Below, in pieces: positions 45,351 through 55,318 of a stretch of 64,000 bases of DNA. Position numbers and translations under genes: made by a program. Numbering within the stretch: the stretch's first letter is position 1; every line of letters starts with the position of its first letter. Under the pieces are notes generated by a model. That model ran no database searches and was not told the DNA's origin. It was given only the letters and a program-made list of their open reading frames with translations. This DNA is from Panagrolaimus kolymaensis. Taxonomy: Eukaryota > Nematoda > Chromadorea > Rhabditida > Panagrolaimidae. The stretch lies in the NCBI GenBank assembly GCA_028622995.1, contig JAJQJQ010000060.1, positions 558,001-622,000 of the forward strand. The letters are read 5' to 3'.

Positions 45351-47402
45351 TCATTCATTTCCTTTAACTTCATCAATCTTTTTAATAATATAAAAATGTA
45401 ATTTATAGAGATACATTTTTAATATAATAAAATGAACTCGTTGAATGTGATAACATATTGAAATTAATAAGGCTTGAATAACAATGTTTCCAATGGCAAA
45501 ATATAATAACATTGTAACAGAATGAAATAAATTTGCTGGTTCGGGTGCGATGTCACCTAAAGAGATTTGGAGGGAAGGATTATGGTATTCGTCAACGACA
45601 AGGAAATGGATTGGATTGGATAGTGAAGTTATTATTTTTATTAGGTAAGCTTGAAGAAAGTGACTTTTGTCGATCAAAAAAGATCTATTGAAACTCAAAC
45701 TTTTGAACTGAATTTGGATGTGTATTTGGAAGTGTATTTCGAAATTAGAATATTCGTATTTGAAACTTTCTTGATTTTTTTATTATTCAAACCCAATATT
45801 CTAAGCCGTTTCACTGACTTTTTTAAAATTAAACTAGTGTAAGAGAAAATAGCCAAAAAAACGAGTGCTTCTGGTGGATTTTTTTAAAGCAAAGTAAAAC
45901 CATTGTTTTTAGGCCTTTGTTTTTCCTTTTTGTTCCGAAGCACTTTGCCACCTTAATTTTTTATTATTAAAAAAACTTACCAAATCCAATCATAGCAGTT
46001 GTAATCCAAACAAAATACCATGCTTTTACAACGCCTAATTTAGCATAAACAGTATTAAATAAAATTACTCCAATAAATTGATGCAATACAAGCATATTAA
46101 ATGCCCCAGAAATAGGCATTTGCCTTTTCTTTTCTTTTACATTAGCTTTATGCCGAAGAACAGCGGATAAAAAAATCCAATCAATTGAATAATTTTGTGC
46201 TAAAAATCGACCATATTGAGAGAGGGTTGCAAATAATAATGGAATTCCAATAGTTGAATATGGAATACATAAAAGTTGAGTGAAATCCGTGGTTGGTGGA
46301 ACATTTCCCCAACCAATTGTAAAACATATTTGAAAAGTTAATAACAAAACTATATGAAATGGTTTTTTACCAATTTCAGGATCAAGCCATCGAAACATTT
46401 GAGCTCCAAGAGATAAATATGATATACTTAAAAATGTTAATATTGCATGAGGTAATATTCGAACCCATAACTAAAATTAAAAAATAATTAGTATTTTATG
46501 AAACTTTTTTTTGGCCGTTTGAATCTTGGAATATTTAGAGCTTCGAGTTATTTTTAAAAAATCTCTTTTAGCTAGCTAGCTTTTTTGGTAGGTGTTATTA
46601 CCAACAAAAAAATATGCAAATTTTATAATAAAAAATCCGTTTTTGTTTGACTTTAAATTTTTTATATGCTTTTTAAAATTACATAATCGATGGATTTATC
46701 AAAAACAAAAAACCAATATTTACTTTTTATAAGGCTAATCAAAAAAAACGGGTTTGTGTTGTTTGATAACAATTTTTTTTTTGCAATCAACCATCAAAAA
46801 AATTTCTTAATACTTTTTTCTTTTCACGCGTTCGATATTTTTTTTTGTTTTGTTTATTGAAAAAATGTTTGTTTGTCTACCAAAAAAACAAAAATTTAAC
46901 CTTTAAAAAAATCAATATCCTCCAAACTCAAGAAAAAAAAAGAAAGGCTTACAGGTTCTTCAGGATCATCAATAACTGATGCTGCAGCGGCGGGGGGTAA
47001 ATCTCGTAAATCTCTGAGTGAACCTATTCCATCCGCATATGAAACAATGGAATTCATTCGTGTTGGAGCTTTGGATGGTGGAGCTTTTGTGGAATCACAA
47101 AGTATCATTGAATCAAAATGTGGCTCTTCTCTAATTGGTTTCATAATAGTTCGAGTAAAATCCATTGTTGTTGCATCCGGGGAATGATTTTGATTGTCTC
47201 CACTCGCATGATTCGCATTATTTGTAAGTAAATCTTGTAAAGTTCCAACTAATTCATTTACTTTTACACTATTTCGCCGTCTTGCATGATGTTTGAGATT
47301 TGCAAGAGTCGCAGTAACCATCGCTCGATTTTGCTGTTCGGTGGGAAGTTTGGGTGGATGCATACTTCGTGGCCATGTTTGGGTTGAATCAAATTCAGCC
47401 AT
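45351..47402 (-). CDS. Two-pore-domain (K2P/TWK) potassium channel with atypical first filter
   Basis: Three exons: 46953-47402, 45981-46470, 45351-45556; phases agree, 381 residues. A 150-residue cytoplasmic N-terminus precedes TM1 (LPHAILTFLSISYLSLGAQM, ending in the family GA-x-x-F). Pore 1 follows almost at once: TIGWGN at 201-206, then VPPTT and TM2 (CIPYSTIGIPLLF). TM3 (MLVLHQFIGVILFNTVYA) leads to pore 2, ITTAMIGFGDIAPEP, whose GFG|D codon is split by an intron, then TM4 (LLYFAIGNIVIQALLISICY) and a short basic tail. Filter 1 has Trp where K2Ps have Tyr or Phe. The TM1-P1 loop is about a dozen residues, too short for the usual extracellular cap. Membership of the nematode TWK group is firm; subtype is not. 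Confidence 0.85.
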
Positions 47403-49055
47403 TGAGGATAAATTAAAAAAAATAAAAATGGCTTAAATTTGGATTGAAGAGTCTTAAAGAGAAAATTGGGTTAAAAAGAATAATAATGCGTTTTGACACG
47501 GAAAAAAAGAAAAGCTTTTGAAGTCTTGAAACAAAACTACCTAAATTAAAATTAAAAAATTTATATTTCAAAATAAAATTTATTATTAAAATCCAACACG
47601 AAAATTTAGAACTTTTCCACTCTCTGGCTGGAATGTACATAAAAATCAGCGAAAACCTCAGAAAATTTAGGAAGAAAAGCTTACATTAAAAATTAACAAA
47701 CAAAAAATAAAGAAAATTGAAACAAATTTTCTTTCTTTTCGTCGATATGCTTTTTTTATTTTTTTATTTTTTTATTTCCTTTTCAAGGTTAATTAATTAA
47801 TTAACTACTTAGTAAAGTAAACGTTTTGATAACCCAAACACGCGCATCAGCAATCAAAAACTCTTCTTTTTATTTGAAAATAATAATCAATCAAGTTTTT
47901 TTTTTATCAAAACAAATAATTTTTTTTATTGCTTGCCAAAATCATAAATTTCTCTTTTTGGTTGGGGAGAGCAAAATAAAAAATTTGCGCTAGTCCAAAA
48001 CCAAAACCAAATAAAAAATGAGGAAAAGTTTATTTTAGTCGATGGTATTTTTTTTAAGTTAGGTTTTAATAATATTTATATGTATGGGTGTTTGGTATTT
48101 CTGAGCATTTTATTTTTTTGACTTGAGCTCATTATTATTTTAAATAAACAAGTTTTTCCTTTCTTCCAATAATTTTTTTTTATTCTTTCTTTTCCTTCTG
48201 AGATCATTGTTCAAAAAAATGGAAGATGGAAGAAAAAAATAAATCATGAACTTTCTTTCTCCATTTTTTTGGTTTTGATTTTTTTGACGAAAGCACAATA
48301 CTCAAAAAAAAAACAGAGTCAATCACTTATTTTTTTATTATCGGAAGTCTTAAGGCGATTAACTAACTGTAAAGTAAATTTTTTTTATTATTTTCAACGT
48401 CAAAAAAATATAAACTTTTTATTATTATTTTGCGTCTTCTTTGATTCTTTGGAAACGAATAAAAAAATTGAGAGAATTTAGTGTGGAAGATTCCAAGCAG
48501 AGTTAGAGTATAATGAGATTATACTGAATCAAAAAAACTCCAGCTGTGTTAAAAAAAATAGAAAAAGAAAATAGAACTTTGAGATGAGATTGAGATGTTT
48601 TTATTTTTGTCGAAGAAAAAAAAAAAGAACTTAAAAAATTATTTTATACAATTCGAAGATCAAGGATGAATGAAAAAAATTTATTTTAAAAAATACGATT
48701 CGAACGTATACTTTTTTTTCTTTACTCTCACGGAATTGCATTTTGAGGCGAAAAAGAGAAATAAATTAGTGAACGAAATGCCGAAAGTTTTAATTACAAA
48801 AAAAAGTTTATTTAAACAGAAAATTACAATAATATAGCATTCATCCCTGCCGTGTAAAGTTTTTAAAGTGAAAATTAGCACACAGAACAAAAATAATACA
48901 AAAAAGAGAATTATTAAAGAAATCTTAAAAATATATGTATTGTCTTAATTTTTTTACATATGTCCCTGCCGAAAAAAGAAAAAATAAAAATGGAAAAAAA
49001 AGAAAGATTTTATCTCAAAGTTTTGAATCAGGAATTAGCATTCATCATTTCAAAT
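47403..49055. other. Upstream region of the K2P gene, no gene seen
   Basis: AT-rich with many homopolymer runs; no exon-like segment or RNA gene recognised. Probably contains the K2P promoter. Confidence 0.5.
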
Positions 49056-49313
49056 TCAGGCACGATCAAAAAAAACATTCCGAATTTTTTGTTCTGCAAG
49101 AACATTTTGAAATTTCCAAACTTCATTATGAGAGGTTTTCCAAACAGCGACTTCATGTTTCAAACGATGAATTTCTTGAGATTCTTCGGATGGTGGTGGC
49201 GGTAAAATAGAAAGAGAAATATTTCCATTTTCATGAACAAGAGCAGTAAGTGGTGATGATGTTGACGCTAATTCATGCATTCTGATACCAAAACTTTGAT
49301 TTAAGCTTTCCAT
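49056..49313 (-). CDS. Small uncharacterised ORF, 85 residues
   Basis: A single open frame from ATG at 49313: MESLNQSFGIRMHELASTSS, a PPPPSEE segment, then an amphipathic helix (IHRLKHEVAVWKTSHNEVWK). Composition is better balanced than that of random frames nearby, which is the main support. No splice acceptor or leader site is obvious upstream. It may be one exon of a longer gene or chance. Confidence 0.35.
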   Translation of the reverse strand: MESLNQSFGIRMHELASTSSPLTALVHENGNISLSILPPPPSEESQEIHRLKHEVAVWKTSHNEVWKFQNVLAEQKIRNVFFDRA

Positions 49314-49848
49314 GATTTGTTTGATTTCCAGCAAAATATGAAATGATTTTGATGAGCGGCAGCAATCACAGACGAAAGAAAGAAGAAACGGTTGAAAATG
49401 ATCGTTCGCGATTCAATAAAGAAAAAAAAATGAATGGAAGGAAAATAAAAATTTGCATAATTAATTCAACTTCTTCTTTTTTTTGTTAGCCTAATCCAAA
49501 AGCAGATTTTGCAACCCACAAACTTTTTTTGTTTGCGGCCTTCACATTTGCCGGAAAATAAAACTTTGAAATGCGTTTAGGCAGATTGAATGCTTTTTGT
49601 TTGTTTGAATGTAGTATTTTTTATTCAAGGTCAAAGAAATCAAAAAATGGATAAAAAGTTTTTGAGAAGAAAAAAATAGTATTCAACAATAAATTTATAC
49701 ATTAAGAAAAAAAAAATGGTATTTTTAGATTATATTGTATTTTTGTGGTTATCAATCTTTCTTTAGGCAGAGTTTCTTTTTCAAGGCAAGGAGTATTATT
49801 TTTTTATTGACACTTTTTTCATCACCAAAAATACGACGAAGATTTTTT
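49314..49848. other. Intergenic, nothing recognised
   Basis: AT-rich spacer on the 3' side of the F-box-like gene. No feature supported. Confidence 0.5.
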
Positions 49849-50770
49849 TTAGTAAATTGAAACATTTGTAACTTTTTGTTTAGCCAAAATATCTCGAAAT
49901 TGACGAACTTTTGTTATGTTTGAATGTCCTCCTCGTTCAAGATCAAAGAGGCATCTTTCATTGTTCTAAAAAGTTAAATATTCTATGAATTAAAAAAAAA
50001 TGTAATAGCTTTTGTAAAAAAAGATAATTTACTTTAGCAAAAATGCAAAATAATGTTGCATCAAAATATTCGGGTATTCCAGAAATGAAAAACATGCAAC
50101 CATTGGATTTAAAGTTTTGAAGTTTAAATAAATTTTTTGCTGTTTCATGAGTTATCGTGGTTCCAAGGTTATTTTCAATGCTAAAAAAAGTTTAAATGAA
50201 AAAATATTTATTTTTTTATTTTTTTTGGTTTATAAAAAAATTTAAAACTCACTATTCAATTATTTCAACATTAACTAATTTTTCAATAACTTTTTCAAAA
50301 GGCAAAATTGATCCATCATCATTTTTTCTAATAATTGTGTCAACAAAAGTAAAATGTATAATCACATTTTCGCGAGTCAATAAAATAAAATCATTATGAC
50401 TTAATTCTTGGTTTCCAAGAGATAATCTTGAAACATGGCAATAAATAATATTTTTATTTAATAAATTTGATATAAATTTTTTATTTAATTCTCTGTGAAT
50501 ATTGATATTTCCACAAACACATAATTTTTTATTTTCCATAAAATTCATTTTTTGATTTTCGCCTTTGGGCAAAATCAGAGATGGATAACCTGCTGAATCA
50601 CCGACGCTTTGAACAACAACGAAAAATGGCGATTGTTTTAAAAGAAAATATTTGCATGATTTAATTAATTTTTGTGAAATATTTAAAGCTAAAGATGGAT
50701 GTTTGGAAAGGTAATAAACGATATTTTCTGGAAATGAAAATTTTTGTTGAATTGTCGCTGGATTTAACAT
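49849..50770 (-). CDS. F-box-like / LRR-like protein of the nematode-expanded family
   Basis: Three exons: 50253-50770, 50033-50180, 49849-49965; phases agree, 260 residues. It starts with an F-box-like helix set: KFSFPENIVYYLSKHPS then KLIKSCKYFLLK. The LRR-like strands follow (NIIYCHVSRLSLGNQEL, FEKVIEKLVNVEIIE, YFDATLFCIFAK). Introns fall at the same places as in coiled-coil copies 1-5 (a split TA|C Tyr codon and an exon ending in -FxK). It therefore shows what the coiled-coil copies are missing: here the N-terminus is F-box-like, there it is coiled coil. F-box proteins bring substrates to SCF ubiquitin ligases; that role is inferred. Confidence 0.68.
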
Positions 50771-51692
50771 AATTTTTAATAAAGAAAATAAATCAATTGA
50801 AAAAAATTTTATGGACACAACCTTTCGATTAACGACCATCATCGATCAATAAAAGAATCAACCCAAATAGTCAAAGAACAAAAAAGTGGGCAAGTGCCAT
50901 TTTTTTGACATCTTTTCTATGTGCGTGTCAAAGTTTGGAGGAAAAAAAATTAATTTGCGGCATAAAAACTCCCTTTTTAAGGTCGTCGTCATAAGATAAT
51001 TATGTAGCAAAATGAAGAAAAAAAAAATAATTGCAAAAAGGTTAATTTTTCAAACAAAACATTAAAAAAATACGCTTGCTTGTTTTCTCCTCGACTTTAA
51101 AAGCAGCGTTTCAGGTAAAAAAAGGATTGTCTGAATTTATTTTTTGATTTTTTCTTTCAAAGACGTTGAAATAATGGTTTTTCAAATCAGGAATTTGTCT
51201 GTAAAAAACAACACCAACAAAAACAAAGAAAAAAAACCAACAATAAAAAACACGCATTTTTTTCTATTTTTAAATAAACTTTTATTAACAACAAAAAAAA
51301 AAGCTGATGAATTATTAATTTTTTTTTTATCTACAAAAAAATAAAACGTTGCAGAATTTTATTATAGAAAAAAAAGTGGAGGCGGAATTGAAACAACGAA
51401 CGGAGGAAGGAAGTTCAATAATTTAATCCATCAAATTTTTGTAAGCTTAATTTTTTCCTCAAAACTTTTTTTTGCATTTTTTGTTGTTGGACCACGCTTC
51501 CACCTTTATTTATCAAAAAATGTTCACACTTTTTAATGGCTTCTCTTCCTCCTCGCCTTCTTCTTCATTTACACCGTCGCTCAGTCGCTCGCTGACTATG
51601 CTTGCTTCTAACTTCCACAAAAAAACATTTTTTATTCTTCATTTCATAGCAACAACAACACCGACTGAAGAAACTTTTTTTTTGTAAAAAAC
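50771..51692. other. Divergent promoter region, nothing else seen
   Basis: Between the minus-strand F-box-like gene and the plus-strand fucosyltransferase. AT-rich, some CTTCCTCC-type pyrimidine tracts around 51545. No exon or RNA gene supported. Confidence 0.5.
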
Positions 51693-53456
51693 ATGAATCA
51701 AATTTTATTATATTTCTTATTTTTTTTAGTTTTTTATGGTTTATTATGTTTATTTTTAACAATTTTTTATGATAAAATAAAAATTAAAGAATTTAAAATA
51801 AAGAATATTTTTAAATTTAAATCTTCAACTTACACGACGACCTCAAATTTCCCGGATTTTCAATATCCAATAATTCTTGAATGGAATGGATTTTCATGGA
51901 AAAAATCTTTTGAATCTGAAAACCCAAAATGCCCCAAAAAATGTATTTTTACAAGTAATAAAAATTTCGAAACCAATGCAACAATTATAACTTTTCATAT
52001 GGGTGATCGCTTATTGCAAAGTCTACCTCCAAAAAGTTTAATAAATTTTAAAAGATTAAATATTTTTATTAATTTTGAACCTCCGCCACATCGAAAATTT
52101 TATTTAAAAGTTCCAAAAGATTTTTTTAATTTAACTGCCACTTATCGGCTGGATAGTGATTTACCGATGCCATATGATTGTTTGAAAGAATTGGATAATG
52201 AAAATGATGAAGATAAATGGAATCAAAATGAGGTAATAAAAATATGTATGGATTTTTAATTTTAAGAAAAAGTCACAAACCTTTGCCATTCGATACTTAA
52301 TTTTTTTCTTCGGTCTTTGGCTATAGTGAAAAAATAAACTTTTTTTTGATTTCCAAAAAAAATTGTAAGCAGCAGTAAAATGAAAATTCTTTTGGATTTT
52401 TTCAACAAAAAAATAATTAAAGACAAGAAATTGTCAAATCACAAAAGCGTAATTTATCCATTAAAAATTTTTGGCAAAATTTTAAACACATTAGTTTCCA
52501 TGTTTTTTAGTGCTTCTTTTTCTCTGACTTTTTTTTTCATTATTCTAAAATTCAAATTGACTTTACTAAAGTTTTAAAATTTTCTATATTTTCTTTTTCA
52601 ACAAATTCAAAATCGTTCGCTATTTTCTAAAATGATTCGAGTTCGTTAAAGATACATAAATTAAGCCAGAAACTTCTAAAACTAAAAATTCATTATTTTA
52701 TTAAAAAATCTCGCCTGCTTTTTTTTAGGTCGAAAATGCAATAAAATCCAAAACCAAATCAATTTTATATTTTGTAAGTCATTGTTCAACGGATTCAAAA
52801 CGTGAAATATTTGTAAATAATCTCAAAAAATACATTAATATTACCCAATATGGTGGATGCAATAAAAATAAATGTCCAAAAAATAATGATTGCGAAAATC
52901 AAGAAATTTGTAAGCAGCAAATATTTTTTCCAAAAAAATTGTTAAATAAAATTTATTTTTTTTAGCCAGCCATCATTTTATTCTCGCATTTGAAAATTCA
53001 GTTTGTTTGGATTATTTAACAGAAAAAATATTTAGATTTCGAAAATTAATTGTTCCAATAATTTTGGATCGAACTATTATTCGTGAAAATCATACTAATC
53101 TCAATCCTTTTATCATTGCAGCATCAGATTTTAAATCAGTCAAAGATTTAGCAAATTATTTAGAAAAATTAATGAATGATAAAAACCAATATAAAAAGTA
53201 AGTCGCCGCCGCTGCTGGTTAAAATGCCCAAAATCAAAATGTAAAATAACACACATTTTTTTATAGATACTTTGAATGGACAAAATTATATAAAAAATCT
53301 CGTTCATGCTTTTTATTAAATGATATCGCTTGCAAATTATGCGATATTGCATGGAAAGTTAAAAAGGAAGGATATCAAAAAACCATTCCTGATATTCATA
53401 AATGGTGGGGAAATAATAATTGTAAATCAAATTATGGAACAAGTATATCTCCTTAA
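51693..53456 (+). CDS. GT10 family alpha-1,3-fucosyltransferase-like enzyme
   Basis: Four exons: 51693-52232, 52729-52909, 52966-53197, 53267-53456; phases agree, 380 residues. Type II topology: a signal anchor at residues 4-28 (LLYFLFFLVFYGLLCLFLTI) puts the catalytic domain in the Golgi lumen. GT10 motifs appear in order: TYRLDSDLPMPY (family TYR-x-DSD), YFVSHCST with the following K-x-Y-I-x-x-x-x-YGGC, and the donor-binding block AFENSVCLDYLTEKIF, followed by VPIILDR where many members have VPVV-x-G. The C-terminal Cys-rich segment (CKLCDIAW) is typical. The reaction would be transfer of fucose from GDP-fucose to GlcNAc of N-glycans or similar. The first intron is long for this genome (496 bases) and holds no gene. 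Confidence 0.88.
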
Positions 53457-53742
53457 ACTTCTTTCATTTATTTGTAAAAAAGTTGTTTAAAAGTTGTTAG
53501 GAATGTTTGTAATTAATGTATATTTATTTATTTGAGGTCAAATTCAAATAAAATATTAAGATTAAAAAATAATGAGAAGAAAAAGCAACCATCGATCGAA
53601 GTAATTGAATTTGCTAAAGTTTCATAAGTTATTTGGGTTTTTGAAACGAATCCCTTCGGTTCGTTTCTTTTAAAGCAAAAACAAAAAAATGATGGCAACG
53701 AGATATTTGAAGGTTTCGATTCATTTGTTGTTCGCCTCCTTT
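53457..53742. other. 3' flank of the fucosyltransferase gene
   Basis: Contains AATAAA near 53548 and AT-rich sequence up to the hAT insertion. Nothing else seen. Confidence 0.5.
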
Positions 53743-54601
53743 CTCCCAACCAGAGCTGTTCAAACGCTTCGCTTGCGAAGGAAAAGAGAAAGCGAAGCTA
53801 TGAATTTTGATAAGAAAAGAGAGAGAAAGGAGAGAGAATTTTGCGGGAATTTGAAAAAAAGAGAGAGAAAGAGAGAGAAACGTCTCTTTTTTTCGAAGCG
53901 TTCCTTTCTCTTTTTTAAAAAGAGATGCAAAGCTTGCATTCAACAAATGAAAGCAATTTTTAACTTGTAAAAAAACTATCATTAAATTTTAACTTTGAAA
54001 TTTTTTGCCATTTTAATATCGAAAAGAAATGGGTAATGAAGTTCATGTTGAATTATTATCTTATTATCATGTCATAGTTGACCCAAATGGATTTGATTTA
54101 TTAAAATGGTGGAGCGAAAACGGCACGCATTATCCTCGAATTGCAAAGCTAGCACGCGAAATTCTTTGTATACCAGCGTCGTCTGCTAGTATCGAGCGTC
54201 TTTTTAGTTCTCTCAAATTGTTAATCCCAGCAGAAAGAAGTTTTTTGAAAGAATCTACTATTCGTAATTACATTTTATATCGTTCTTTATTGCTTTTTTA
54301 TTTAAATTTTTAAATTTTCAAGATTCTAATTATATAATCACAATGATAATAAAAACTAGTAATTCTTTAATTTGTAACTAAAAAATAAAACTTTTTGTAT
54401 AAAAAAAATTCATCTTTGCCAAAGAAAAAATAAGAAAAGAAAAGCCATCTCTTTTTAAAAAAGCGAAGTCATCTCTTTTTGCTAAGCGCGCTTAGCAAAA
54501 AGAGAAAAAAATCTCTTTTCAAAAAGCGTCTCTTTATGGCAAGCGTTGGTTGGCTAAGCGCGCTTCGCTTTAAAAAGAGATTGAACAGCTCTGCTCCCAA
54601 C
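53743..54601. mobile_element. Deleted hAT transposon, 843 bp, with exact 8-bp target duplication
   Basis: The element spans 53751-54593. Perfect 13-bp terminal inverted repeats CAGAGCTGTTCAA match the hAT end consensus, and CTCCCAAC is repeated on both sides (53743-53750, 54594-54601), the 8-bp duplication expected of hAT. Many subterminal AAAAAGAGA / GCGAAGCG motifs occur in both orientations, including a perfect 34-bp palindrome at 54472-54505 centred on GCTAAGCGCGCTTAGC. Only the C-terminal part of a transposase remains inside. Intact ends and target duplication suggest a recent insertion. Confidence 0.93.
54029..54313 (+). pseudogene. hAT transposase C-terminal dimerisation domain, truncated
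   Basis: A 94-residue open frame starts with ATG and carries the hAT C-terminal signature: FDLLKWWSENGTHYPRIAKL, AREILCIPASSASIERLFSS. The N-terminal zinc finger and catalytic core are absent. The domain alone could still dimerise with related transposases, but catalytic activity is impossible. It may be an internal-deletion remnant. Confidence 0.88.
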
Positions 54602-55318
54602 ATATTTCCATTTTTTGTTAATTGAATTTTAAGTTTATTGTTTTCATTGAATTTTTACTTCGTTTAATTTGCGTTCCTATTCCCATTGATTTTGCTGAAC
54701 CTTTTCAATAAGTTGCTGACTTTGATTCCGTTGAAAAGATTTTTTTTTTGTAATTCTAAAGAAAGCTTCTTTTTTTTCTTGCATAAATATTGTATCTCTA
54801 CCCCTTTTTTTTATCCTCCTTATTTTAAGATGGTCACAAAAAAAAACAGGAAGACGACGCGATGCATCCGTTCATTTATTCAATAATAAAATCATCCTTA
54901 AAATAAAATAAAAATGTGGACTTTCATAGTTCAAAAAAAAAATAAGCAACAACAAAAAAAAGCGCGCGTAAGTCAGCACTTATATTCCCAATCCACCACG
55001 ACGACTCAAACCAGCCAACTGCTGCTTTGTCGTCCGTCCATCGTTGTTGTTGTCTCTTCTTATTCCATTGTATTTTCCTTTCATTTGTTTGCTCGGTCAG
55101 CCAGTCAGTCAGTTTAGTTTAGTTAAGAAAAGGAACAGATGGGAACCAACGCCATTTTTCCCATTCCTTCCTATATTTTCTTTTTTTCGCGCCAAACTAA
55201 AAAAACAGCATTGATGTCTCCCTTATTTCTTTAGAGCAGTTTGAAATCTAAAAAGAAGCTTCTTATTTTTTTTTTGAATTAAATTTATTTTTCTCTCATT
55301 TTTTTTTACAGATTTTGT
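54602..55318. other. Upstream region of the topoisomerase II gene
   Basis: AT-rich sequence with CGTCGTCCGTCC-like islands near 55000-55050. It ends in a TTTTTTTACAG acceptor at 55301-55311, 7 bases before the first ATG. Confidence 0.5.

Noticed and set aside
53764..53960. Arg/Lys/Glu-rich frame inside the hAT element as a possible basic protein
   Set aside because: It is produced by the purine-rich subterminal repeats (GAGAGAAAG) and has no start or domain support.
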